64,000 nucleotides of DNA from Pseudescherichia sp031979925 (GTDB lineage Bacteria; Pseudomonadota; Gammaproteobacteria; Enterobacterales; Enterobacteriaceae). Location: NCBI RefSeq assembly GCF_031979925.1, contig NZ_DALZFB010000013.1, positions 26,905 through 90,904 of the forward strand, in the 5' to 3' direction. Both the position numbers and the translations under genes were made by a program. The notes under the pieces are model-generated. The model worked only from the letters and a program-made list of their open reading frames with translations. It searched no databases and had not been told where the DNA came from. Below are positions 25,560 through 33,616 of the stretch, one piece after another (position 1 is the stretch's first letter; each line of letters opens with the position of its first letter).

Positions 25560-26756
25560 ATGCTTAAAGTATTGCTCCTCTTTGCACTGCTGCTTGCCGG
25601 GATCGTTGTCGGACCTATGGTCGCCGGACATCAGGGCTACGTGCTGATCCAGACCGATAACTACAACATTGAAACCAGCGTGACGGGTCTGGTGATTATT
25701 CTGATCCTCGCCATGGTGGTGCTGTTTGCCGTTGAGTGGCTGCTGCGCCGTATTTTCTATACTGGTGCGCGCACTCGTGGCTGGTTCACGGGCCGCAAAC
25801 GCCGCCGCGCCCGCAAGCAGACCGAGCAGGCGCTACTCAAGCTGGCCGAAGGCGACTATCAGCAGGTTGAGAAGCTGATGGCAAAGAATGCCGATCACGC
25901 CGAGCAGCCGGTGGTTAACTATCTGCTGGCCGCCGAGGCAGCCCAGCAGCGCGGCGACGAAGCCCGGGCTAATCAGCATTTGCAGCGCGCCTCCGAACTG
26001 GCCGAACACGATCCTATTCCAGTAGAGATCACCCGCGTGCGTCTGCAGCTGGCCCGTAACGAAAACCATGCGGCACGCCACGGCGTGGATAACCTGCTGG
26101 AGATTACGCCACGCCACCCTGAGGTGCTGCGTCTGGCCGAGCAGGCCTATATCCGTACCGGAGCATGGAACTCCCTGCTGGACTGCATCCCGTCTATGGC
26201 GAAAGCTGGCGTCGGCGATGAAGCGCACCGTGAGGCACTGGCCCAGCAGGCGTGGATTGGCATGATGGAGCAAGCCCGGGCCGAACGGGGCAGCGATGGC
26301 CTGAAGACCTGGTGGAAGTATCAGAGCCGCAAAACCCGCCATCAGGTTGCACTCCAGGTGGCCATGGCCGAGCATCTGATTGAGTGTGACGATCATGACA
26401 CCGCCCAGGAGATCCTGCTCGATGGGCTGAAACGTCATTATGACGATCGTCTGGTACTGCCGATCCCGCGTCTGAAGACCAATAACCCGGAACAGGTAGA
26501 GAAAGTGCTGCGCCAGCAGATTAAAACTCAGGGCGATCGCCCGCTGCTGTGGAGCACGTTAGGCCAGTCGCTGATGAAGCACGGTGAGTGGAAGGAGGCG
26601 AGCCTGGCCTTCCGCGCCGCGCTGAAGCAGCGTCCGGATCCGTTTGACTATGCCTGGCTGGCGGATACCCTTGACCGGCTACAACAGCCGGAAGAGGCAG
26701 CAGCCATGCGCCGTGACGGCCTGATGCATACCCTGCAGAACAATCCCCCGCAGTAA
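25560..26756 (+). CDS. hemY: HemY-family TPR membrane protein
   Basis: 398 residues with two N-terminal membrane helices (residues about 1-25 and 40-62), a basic stretch (GRKRRRARKQ) and a TPR-rich helical domain. It is the enterobacterial HemY, thought to aid late haem synthesis or its regulation, and is unrelated to the Bacillus protoporphyrinogen oxidase of the same name. It is the last gene of hemCDXY and converges on the glmZ terminator. Confidence 0.94.
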   Translation: MLKVLLLFALLLAGIVVGPMVAGHQGYVLIQTDNYNIETSVTGLVIILILAMVVLFAVEWLLRRIFYTGARTRGWFTGRKRRRARKQTEQALLKLAEGDYQQVEKLMAKNADHAEQPVVNYLLAAEAAQQRGDEARANQHLQRASELAEHDPIPVEITRVRLQLARNENHAARHGVDNLLEITPRHPEVLRLAEQAYIRTGAWNSLLDCIPSMAKAGVGDEAHREALAQQAWIGMMEQARAERGSDGLKTWWKYQSRKTRHQVALQVAMAEHLIECDDHDTAQEILLDGLKRHYDDRLVLPIPRLKTNNPEQVEKVLRQQIKTQGDRPLLWSTLGQSLMKHGEWKEASLAFRAALKQRPDPFDYAWLADTLDRLQQPEEAAAMRRDGLMHTLQNNPPQ

Positions 26757-26765
26757 ACCCGCCAT

Positions 26766-26797
26766 AAAAAAACGCCCGCTCTGAAACCAGAGCGGGC
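26766..26797 (-). terminator. Intrinsic terminator of glmZ
   Basis: A perfect 10-bp GC-rich stem (26774-26783 with 26788-26797) and an AAAC loop are followed on the minus strand by GTTTTTTT. The U-run lies only on the minus side, so it ends glmZ rather than hemY. Confidence 0.93.
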
Positions 26798-26972
26798 ATT
26801 AAACAGGTCTGCGTGACAACAAATTGGTGCTTCACTCAACGTTGTGTCCATGGTGTTTGATGAGGCCGGAGCGACATCTGTCTGTGGACGATAAGCACCA
26901 TTAAACGGCTCTGCGTCATTCCCGAGTTTATGAAGCCTGGCGGCGAGCATAAGAGATGGAATGAGCATCTAC
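26766..26972 (-). ncRNA. glmZ: Small regulatory RNA GlmZ
   Basis: About 207 nt, beginning with GTAGATGCTCATTCC and ending in a strong terminator (GCCCGCTCTG, loop, CAGAGCGGGC, then seven T). The sequence closely follows E. coli GlmZ, including the GTGCTTATCGTCC and CAACGTTGAGTGAAGCACC segments, and it sits next to hemY as in E. coli. GlmZ with Hfq opens the glmS leader to raise glucosamine-6-phosphate synthase; RapZ delivers it to RNase E, and GlmY protects it. A 106-residue frame across it (26648-26968) is not a gene. Confidence 0.93.
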
Positions 26973-26983
26973 AGGTATATTAT

Positions 26984-26999
26984 TGCACAACCCGTGCCA
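26984..26999 (-). promoter_or_regulatory. Sigma-54 (-24/-12) promoter of glmZ
   Basis: On the minus strand TGGCACGGGTTGTGCA matches the sigma-54 consensus TGGCACGN4TTGCW at all but one fixed position. GG and GC lie about 25 and 13 bases before the glmZ 5' end, as required. An AATAATAT stretch just downstream could serve as an overlapping sigma-70 -10, an arrangement known for glmY/glmZ in enterobacteria. Confidence 0.8.
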
Positions 27000-27104
27000 C
27001 TTTTTCACTCCTAAAACTAGCAGCCTGTATTCATTTAAGAATTATGGAAGGTGTCACGAAATCGGCGTAAAAAACGTTAGGTCACACGGTTAAAGCAACA
27101 AAAG

Positions 27105-27122
27105 TGTCGCCTTCTGGCGACG
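27105..27122. promoter_or_regulatory. Near-match GlrR (QseF) binding site
   Basis: TGTC-N10-GACG, one base off the GlrR consensus TGTC-N10-GACA, about 130 bases upstream of the glmZ start. GlrR is the sigma-54 activator of glmY and, in several enterobacteria, glmZ. Confidence 0.55.
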
Positions 27123-27167
27123 AAAACAACAGGCAGCAAATAAGATTATTTAAAACAAATGATTAGG

Positions 27168-27185
27168 TGTCTTTAATTAACGACA
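27168..27185. promoter_or_regulatory. Perfect GlrR (QseF) binding site
   Basis: TGTC-N10-GACA is an exact match to the GlrR consensus, about 195 bases upstream of the glmZ start and 63 bp from the near-match site. The rest of the 26973-27317 gap is AT-rich and has no convincing gene. Confidence 0.7.
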
Positions 27186-29280
27186 CTTGGTAGAGCCTTT
27201 GTCTTCTTAATAGTTTTCAGCCTCTCTATTCTGCTCATTTCAGCCAGCCAGAATCCTGTACCTTTTGTTTAATATTGCACCAGATACGCTTTATAAAAAC
27301 AGGAAAGGTAAAACGAAATGAGCAATCTAAACATCGCTACCGGTACGCCGGTAGTCAGCGTCACCGATAATCGGGGTGGAATGGTACGCGCCCTAAACTG
27401 GAACCGAGAGCAGGCATCGGACCCGCAGCGCCTGCTGGTTAGTCATTCGCAAGTGGATGACAGCAGCAGGATGGCAGCGCACCGTGACCCACGGCTGTTT
27501 GCCGCCTGGTCGACTGACAATACGGCTCCGGCGAACCTGCGTAGCATTCCTTCGCTGGCAGGTCAGGTACTGAGTCGCCAGAGCACCGACAGTGGCAAAC
27601 AGGTAATGCTATTTGACGCAGCGGGACGCCCGGTATGGACTCGGGACGGGCGCAGCACGGTGCAGACCGTGGCGTACGACGAGCTGGGGCGACCTGAGAG
27701 CGGCAGCGAGCAGCTGAGCGGGAGTGATGACATTCGCGTCAGCTGGCGCAGCGACTACGGCGATGCCGGGTCGGTGGATGATGGCTCCCAGGCGAATAAT
27801 CTGCGTGGCGTGCGCGTGGCGCAGTATGATGACAGTGGCTTGCTTCAAGTTAATTCTGTGGCGCTCAATGGATCGGTGCTCAGCCAGGCGCAGCGCTTTC
27901 TGGCTTCGGCGGAAAGTCTACCGGACTGGCTGGAGGATGAAACGACGCGGGAAACGCTGCTGGAGGCAGATGTGTATACCACAACCACTATCGCCGACGC
28001 CCGCGGCGCGGCGCTGAACCAGACGGACGCCGCCGGGCATGTGCAGACCTGGCGTTATGATGTCAGCGGTCACGCCAGATATCAGGACGTGACCCCAGCC
28101 GGCGAAGAGACGCAGACCCTGCTGGCGGGCATAACCTGGAGCGCGGAGGGCCAGGTACTGGCAGAGTCGGCCGGGAATGGAGTGACCACCACTTACGGCT
28201 ATGACCCGCAGAACCAGTGGCTCGCCACCATCACGGTGCAGCGTTCAGACAACTCTACGCTCCAGGCCCTGACTTACGGGTATGACTTCACTGGTAATGT
28301 TGTTTCAGTAAATGACGGCACGGTGGCAACGGGTTACTACCGCAATCAGGCCACAAACGGCACCCGGCAGTTTACCTACGATGCGCTCTACCAGCTGATG
28401 AGTGCTACCGGACGGGAGAATGTGACCAATACGGTCATGCAGTACAGCACGCTGCCGGTGATGTCGGACGGCAGCCAGTATGTCAATTACACCCGCAGCT
28501 ATGTTTATGACGATAGCGGTAACCTGAAGAACCTGAAGCATACCGGTGCAGGGAGTTTTACCCGCACCATGACTACGGAGAACACGTCCAACCGCAGCGT
28601 ACAGCAGAATGACGGCGGGCCGCAGACGCCGGATGAGGTGGCGGGTTGGTTCGACGCTAACGGCAACCTGCTGACCCTGCAAGCCAGTGCTGCAGGCAGT
28701 GACGGCCTGGTATGGGACGGCAGCAATAATTTGCAGTCGGTGACGCTAGTGAGCCGCAGCAGCGGCGACAGTGATCGGGAAATCTACCAGTACAGCGGCA
28801 GCCAGCGGGTGCGCAAGCAGACCCGCACCCTAGTGAACGGTGAAAGGCAGCTGTGGAATATTGATGAAGTACGCTACCTGCCGGGGCTGGAGTTACGTAA
28901 AAGCTGGCAGGAGACAGCAGGCAACAGCGCCACGCCGTCGCTGACGGAGGAGCTGCATGTGGTGACCAGCCAGGCGGGCCGGTATCCGGGTGCTGCACTG
29001 GGAAAGCGGGAAGCCGGACGGTATCGATAATAACCAGGTACGCTGGAGCGTAGACGACAACATCAGCTTACTGTCGCTGGAGCTGGACAGAGATGGCCAG
29101 CTTATCAGCCGGGAAGAGTACTATCCTTTCGGCGGCACGGCGGTGTGGGCAGCACGCAGTGAGGTGGAAGCGGAGTATAAAACCGTGCGCTACTCCGGCA
29201 AGGAGCGGGACGGCACCGGACTGTACTACTATGGTCACCGTTACTATGCGCCGTGGTTATGCCGCTGGGTGAGCGCCGAT

Positions 29281-29361
29281 CCGGCAGGCGAGGTGGATGG
29301 GCTGAATCTGTTCCGGATGGTAAACAATAACCCTGTGACGCTCAAAGATAGTATTGGCCTC
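29281..29361 (+). other. TccC core autoprotease segment
   Basis: The end of the conserved shell reads SADPAGEVDGLNLFRM then NNPVTLKDSIGL. In TcC proteins the aspartates of this segment self-cleave the chain to release the toxin into the shell. Both acidic positions are kept here, so the domain looks active if the frame is restored. Cleavage would fall at about Leu 29359-29361. Confidence 0.6.
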
Positions 29362-30234
29362 TTTACAAACGAAGACTGGGCCAGCCATATGCTCGAAGTA
29401 ATGCAGTCTTTTAATCTAAGACCATTACCTGAAAATTTCGCCAATTTTTATGGCACTAATTTAATGGAGCAATTTGCTGCAATGTTCCCCGTCGTCGCCG
29501 AGGCTATGAATCCCCATCAATTAAATCAGAATTGTTATTACTGCACGATAGCAGCGTTAGTAAATACAGATGTAAATAATATTGTTAACCATACGGAGAT
29601 CATGCAACAAGACTCTGCCTCACTGGATGAAATTGACTTACTATTTAACCAAGTAGGCGTACACGTTAGTACGCAGAATTTTAATGAGAACATGGGGTCT
29701 CCTCAAGATCGCTGGCAGGCAACGTATGATTATTTGAATAGAGAATTAGTCCACAATGAAGCCGTAGGGTTAGCTTATCGACGCCCGGCCAACGTTCAGC
29801 AGAACGTTTTCTCTCCAGGAGGGGGGCATGTCGTTACAGTGACAAGAAGCAATGAAAATATTTATGTTCTGGATTATCAGTCAGGCCAAATCAGCTTAAT
29901 AGACAGAGAAACACCGCCTGAGAGTCTGGCACATGAAAGTTACCATATTTTTCAGCGCGTTACGAGCGCAGCCGCAACAACTAGCTGGCAAGAAGTTTAT
30001 GATTTTATAACAATCCAATTTCTACGAGGTCGTTCTCAATCAGGATTAATAGGCCTGGAGATAAATGGTCGTATGGAAACGTCCAGATATGAAATGACAT
30101 CATCTGGAGAATTAATTATAGAAATCGCTAATCAACCGCACACCGTATCACGAGACATTGTCTTGCAAAATGCGCTGGGAGCAAGTAATGAAATGATAAG
30201 GTTATGGCCTGCCGCTGCCACAGACGCACGGTGA
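29362..30234 (+). other. Variable toxin tip, possible papain-fold (Tox-PL-like) domain
   Basis: About 290 residues after the shell. Candidate catalytic residues are Cys in QNCYYCTIAAL (codon 29533), His in GGGHVVTVTR (29827) and Asp in YVLDYQSGQ (29872). That Cys, GHV, D-x-Q-G order resembles papain-fold toxin/deamidase domains of polymorphic toxins. The DNA is visibly AT-richer than the shell part, a usual mark of exchanged toxin tips. The fold is an inference from motifs only. Confidence 0.5.
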
Positions 30235-30252
30235 GTCGGAAATTGTCAGGCA

Positions 30253-30419
30253 TGTGGTCGGCGAGAGAGGATGACTCGCCACTTCGTGGCTCGCCCTGCG
30301 GGCCGTTGCTGAAGCAACGCTCTTTCGCTCCGCTCAAGTCGAACCTCCTGCCCCGGAGGTTCTTATCCTCTGTGAAATTTAGGCGAAAAAAAACCCCGCT
30401 ATAAAGCGGGGTTTCTAAA
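30253..30419. repeat. 167-bp tandem repeat, copy 1 (contains tRNA-Pro 3' end)
   Basis: Begins with TGTGGTCGGCGAGAGAGGAT, identical to the 3' end of proM read on the plus strand including CCA and two bases beyond. The rest holds short hairpins (such as GTTGCTTCAGCAAC and GCCACGAAGTGGC), a GGAGGTTCGA segment like a tRNA T-arm, and a minus-strand terminator. It differs from copy 2 at three positions. Confidence 0.9.
30386..30412 (-). terminator. Terminator in repeat copy 1
   Basis: On the minus strand ACCCCGCT-TTAT-AGCGGGGT is followed by eight T. It would end read-through transcripts of the tRNA operon. Confidence 0.85.
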
Positions 30420-30586
30420 TGTGGTCGGCGAGAGAGGATGACTCGCCACTTCGTGGCTCGCCCTGCGGGCCCTTGCTGAAGCAACGTTCTTTCGCTCCGC
30501 TCAAGTCGAACCTCCTGCCCCGGAGGTTCTCATCCTCTGTGAAATTTAGGCGAAAAAAAACCCCGCTATAAAGCGGGGTTTCTAAA
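30420..30586. repeat. 167-bp tandem repeat, copy 2
   Basis: Directly follows copy 1 with the same 167-bp period and again starts with 20 bases equal to the tRNA-Pro 3' end. It stops exactly at the assembly gap. Confidence 0.9.
30553..30579 (-). terminator. Terminator in repeat copy 2
   Basis: Same stem and T8 tract as in copy 1, 167 bp further along. It is the first terminator visible after proM when reading the minus strand. Confidence 0.85.
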
Positions 30587-30686
30587 NNNNNNNNNNNNNN
30601 NNNNNNNNNNNNNNNNNNNNNNNNNNNNNNNNNNNNNNNNNNNNNNNNNNNNNNNNNNNNNNNNNNNNNNNNNNNNNNNNNNNNNN
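30587..30686. other. Assembly gap (100 N)
   Basis: Exactly 100 N, the usual placeholder for a scaffold gap of unknown size. Sequence on both sides is in repeat phase: copy 2 ends at 30586, and TGTGGTCGGCG starts again at 30687. More 167-bp copies are probably missing. Confidence 0.95.
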
Positions 30687-30688
30687 TG

Positions 30689-30765
30689 TGGTCGGCGAGA
30701 GAGGATTCGAACCTCCGACCCACTGGTCCCAAACCAGTTGCGCTACCAAGCTGCGCTACTCGCCG
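30689..30765 (-). tRNA. proM: tRNA-Pro (anticodon UGG)
   Basis: 77 nt with encoded CCA. Anticodon loop TTTGGGA within CTGG...CCAG, T-arm GGTTCGAATCC and acceptor CGGCGAG/CTCGCCG. Last gene of the argX-hisR-leuT-proM operon. Its 3' 20 bases recur in the downstream tandem repeats. Confidence 0.97.
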
Positions 30766-30808
30766 ATGTACTGCTTTTTGAATTTTTAGTTCAATTCATT
30801 TTAAGTCG

Positions 30809-30894
30809 TGGTGCGAGGGGGGGGACTCGAACCCCCACATCCTAAGGACACTAACACCTGAAGCTAGCGCGTCTACCAATTCCGCCACCTTCGC
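30809..30894 (-). tRNA. leuT: tRNA-Leu (anticodon CAG)
   Basis: 86 nt class II tRNA with a long variable arm and encoded CCA. Anticodon loop TTCAGGT gives CAG; acceptor GCGAAGG/CCTCGC with eight C in the 3' strand. Confidence 0.96.
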
Positions 30895-30913
30895 ATTTCA
30901 CAACTTTAAATAA

Positions 30914-30990
30914 TGGGGTGGCTAATGGGATTCGAACCCACGACAACTGGAATCACAATCCAGGGCTCTACCAACTGAGCTATAGCCACC
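30914..30990 (-). tRNA. hisR: tRNA-His (anticodon GUG)
   Basis: 77 nt including the encoded extra 5' G typical of tRNA-His and the 3' CCA. Anticodon loop TTGTGAT. Confidence 0.97.
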
Positions 30991-31057
30991 ACTACTAATT
31001 CTTTTACGCGGTCCTGTTCAATTTCACAGTCCACCGCAGCTCCAGCACCGGGTAAAA

Positions 31058-31134
<77 letters not shown>

Positions 31135-31155
31135 TTAGCGCCGTTGCGGGGGTGG

Positions 31156-31184
31156 ATATTACGGACTTCACACCCCGCTGTCTA
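31156..31184 (-). promoter_or_regulatory. Promoter of the argX-hisR-leuT-proM operon
   Basis: On the minus strand TAGACA (31184-31179), a 17-base spacer and TAATAT (31161-31156). The following C-rich discriminator (CCACCCCCGC) is typical of stringently controlled stable-RNA promoters. Confidence 0.8.
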
Positions 31185-31236
31185 GTGCCTTTTTAAATAA
31201 AATGCGCGTTTGGTTATGCTTTGCGCATTTTGTCTT

Positions 31237-32622
31237 TTATTTCCCCGTTTTTAACGTCGCAGCGTGCCGATTGAGGCGTAAAACCTTGTAGGCGAGCGAT
31301 ACCACAGCCAAAAAGATGATGCCGACAAACAGCGACATACGGGTATCGTCGTTAAAGCCCATGCCAATTAATACACAAAACAGGAACGCCATCGTTAAAT
31401 AGTTCGCCCACGGGAAGAGGATCGAACGGAACGGGTGGCTGGCAATCTTTGCCCTATGCGCTTCACGGAAACGCAGCTGGCTAATCAGAATGACAAACCA
31501 TGGCACCATGCCCGGCAACACGCTGGCGCTGTAGACGTAGACAAACACGCGCTGCGGGTTCGGAATGATGTAGTTGAGGCAGGAGCCAACCAGCAGGATA
31601 GCTATTGAGATAGCGACGCCCGCTACCGGTACGCCGTGGCGTGATACCTTTGCCACCGCAGCAGGCAGCTGACGGTTTTTAGCCAGCGCGTAGAGCATGC
31701 GTCCGCAGCTGTACATCCCGCTGTTGCAGCCCGAGAGCGCGGCGGTGAGTACCACGAAGTTGATGATCCCTGCCGCTGCGGTAATGCCGATTTTGGCGAA
31801 GGTCAGTACAAACGGGCTGCCGTTGCTGCCAATCTCATTCCACGGGAAGATGGTGACGATAACGAAAATCGCGCCTACGTAGAAGATCAGAATACGCCAC
31901 AGCACCTTGCCTACCGCGCTACGCAGGGTGACCTGCGGATTTTTCGCCTCACCGGCGGTAATGCCGATCAACTCAACGCCCTGATACGAGGCGACAACAA
32001 TACAGAGCGCGGTCAGGAAGCCCTTCCAGCCACCGGCAAAGAAGCCACCGTGCTCGGTCAGGTTACCAAAGCCAATTGCCTGCCCACCGTTGCCGAAACC
32101 AAAGAAGATCACGCCGAGGCCGACGATAATCATCACCACGATGGTGGTCACTTTGATCATCGCAAACCAGAACTCGATTTCGCCATACAGGCGCACCGCA
32201 GCCAGGTTAGCCAGCGCCACCAGCCCAACGGCTATTAATGCCGGTATCCACTGCGCCATCTCCGGGAACCAGAACTGGACATAGACGCCAATCGCGGTGA
32301 TCTCTGATATTCCCACCGCCATCCACATAAACCAGTATGACCACGCCGTGAGATAGCCAAAAAACGGGCTCATATAGCGGTGCGCATAGACGGCGAACGA
32401 ACCGGCTACCGGCTCGAGGAACAGCATTTCGCCCATCGAGCGCATGATGAAGAAAACAAAAAGCCCAGCCACAATATAGGCCAGTAAGACTGACGGTCCT
32501 GCCCACTTCAGGGTGCTTGCTGCCCCCATAAAGAGGCCAACGCCTATTGTGCCGCCTAAGGCGATTAGTTCGATATGTCGTGCTTCCAGCCCACGCTGAA
32601 GCTCCGGTTTACTCTCGGCCAT
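31237..32622 (-). CDS. thrP: Threonine/serine:proton symporter ThrP (YifK)
   Basis: 461-residue inner-membrane amino-acid permease of the APC family with twelve hydrophobic segments, matching E. coli YifK. The first helix carries ALGGTIGVGLFMG. It starts at ATG 32622 after AGAGGA. In enterobacteria yifK is repressed by Lrp and by the sRNA GcvB; an A/C-rich stretch (AAACACGACAG) just before the ribosome site could be the GcvB target, not verified. Between ECA wecG and the tRNA operon, as in E. coli. Confidence 0.94.
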   Translation of the reverse strand: MAESKPELQRGLEARHIELIALGGTIGVGLFMGAASTLKWAGPSVLLAYIVAGLFVFFIMRSMGEMLFLEPVAGSFAVYAHRYMSPFFGYLTAWSYWFMWMAVGISEITAIGVYVQFWFPEMAQWIPALIAVGLVALANLAAVRLYGEIEFWFAMIKVTTIVVMIIVGLGVIFFGFGNGGQAIGFGNLTEHGGFFAGGWKGFLTALCIVVASYQGVELIGITAGEAKNPQVTLRSAVGKVLWRILIFYVGAIFVIVTIFPWNEIGSNGSPFVLTFAKIGITAAAGIINFVVLTAALSGCNSGMYSCGRMLYALAKNRQLPAAVAKVSRHGVPVAGVAISIAILLVGSCLNYIIPNPQRVFVYVYSASVLPGMVPWFVILISQLRFREAHRAKIASHPFRSILFPWANYLTMAFLFCVLIGMGFNDDTRMSLFVGIIFLAVVSLAYKVLRLNRHAATLKTGK

Positions 32623-32861
32623 AAATCCTCTGTCGTGTTTACTACTGTCCCGACGCTGCGGGTTATCGTTATCAGTGCAATCTCAGCTCATTGCGGCCGC
32701 AGGTTGCTGCAAATAGCACCGCGACTCCGCGTTGAGCGAGCGAATGGTTTCTTAATTTCGCTGAAATGGCAAACGATGCATAAGAAAAATCAATAGAAAG
32801 CACAATAAAGCAGCAAACAGAGGCAGGTACAGCGCAGCAGAATGGCTGCGCCGTCACAGGA

Positions 32862-33602
32862 TTAGAGCTGGCCGCGATAGTGCCAGGCGAGGTAGCGCAG
32901 CAGACGCAGCTGGCGCGTGATGCGGCTGGGCTGTGACAGCAGGCGATAGAGCCACTCAAGCCCCATCCGCTGCCATACCTTCGGCGCACGCTTAATGTGG
33001 CCGGTAAAGACGTCATAGGTGCCGCCGACGCCCATATAGAGCGCGTGAGGATAAACGTCCCGACAGTCGCGCATTAGCAGCTCCTGGCGCGGCGAGCCCA
33101 TCGCTACGGTGACAATCTTTGCCCCGCTGTCGCGGACGCGCTCAAACAGTGCCTGCCGCTGCTCGGGCTGGAAATAGCCATCCTGGCCGCCGACAATATT
33201 CACCTGCCAGCGATCGCGCAGCTGCTGCTGTGTCTGGGCCAGCACGCCAGGCTTGCCGCCGATCAGGAAAACCGGCGTCCCCTCTTTCCCGGCGCGCTCC
33301 ATCAGCGCTTCCCAGAGATCGGCCCCTGCCACTCGCTCAACCACCGCCTGCGGGTACTTTTTACGCATTGAGCGCACTACGCTGATCCCATCGGCATACT
33401 TGAACTCTGCCGCCTCAATGAGCGCTCGTACCTGCGCATCGTCCTCAAGGGTCAGCATCTTCTCGGCGTTGATGGCCACCAGCGTGCCCTGCTTAAGTTC
33501 GCCACCGGCGAAAAGGAAATCCAGCGCGTGGGCCATGTTACGCCAGCCGATCAGCTGCAGGCCTCGCAGCGTATAAGTCGGTGCAGTCGTCGTGTCCGTC
33601 AT
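32862..33602 (-). CDS. wecG: UDP-ManNAcA transferase (ECA lipid II synthesis)
   Basis: Adds N-acetylmannosaminuronic acid to undecaprenyl-PP-GlcNAc, the second step of enterobacterial common antigen synthesis. 246 residues of the WecG/TagA/CpsF family: NAEKMLT near 45, VAGADLWEALM near 90, VAMGSPRQE near 167 and GVGGTYDVFTG near 190. Last gene of the ECA cluster, 14 bp after wzyE. Confidence 0.95.
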   Translation of the reverse strand: MTDTTTAPTYTLRGLQLIGWRNMAHALDFLFAGGELKQGTLVAINAEKMLTLEDDAQVRALIEAAEFKYADGISVVRSMRKKYPQAVVERVAGADLWEALMERAGKEGTPVFLIGGKPGVLAQTQQQLRDRWQVNIVGGQDGYFQPEQRQALFERVRDSGAKIVTVAMGSPRQELLMRDCRDVYPHALYMGVGGTYDVFTGHIKRAPKVWQRMGLEWLYRLLSQPSRITRQLRLLRYLAWHYRGQL

Positions 33603-33616
33603 GATGATTATCCTTA

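Larger units (their letters stand above)
27318..30234 (+). pseudogene. TccC-type Tc toxin C-subunit (YD/Rhs repeat), frameshifted
   Basis: Two overlapping frames (27318-29030, 570 aa; 28990-30234, 414 aa) together make one TccC-like protein of about 971 residues, the family length. The first holds the N-terminal signature VVSVTDNRGG, YD-type repeats (TYGYDPQ, RSYVYDDSGNL) and YLPGLELR. The second resumes with VLHWESGKPDGIDNNQ, YYPFGGTA and RYSGKERDGTGLYYYGHRYY. The frame changes just after QAGR, near 28983-28989, where Photorhabdus TccC proteins have about two more residues, so a small deletion or a base-call error is likely. In Tc toxins, B and C form a hollow shell that stores the C-terminal toxin. 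No tcA or tcB genes are in the window. The ribosome site AGGAAAGG precedes ATG 27318. Confidence 0.85.

Noticed and set aside
26648..26968. Minus-strand frame of 106 codons after hemY
   Set aside because: It runs through the GlmZ RNA, its terminator and the end of hemY. The RNA gene explains the sequence; the peptide has no coherent domain.
30235..30732. Minus-strand frame spanning the N gap
   Set aside because: It reads through repeats, the gap and part of a tRNA; not a gene.
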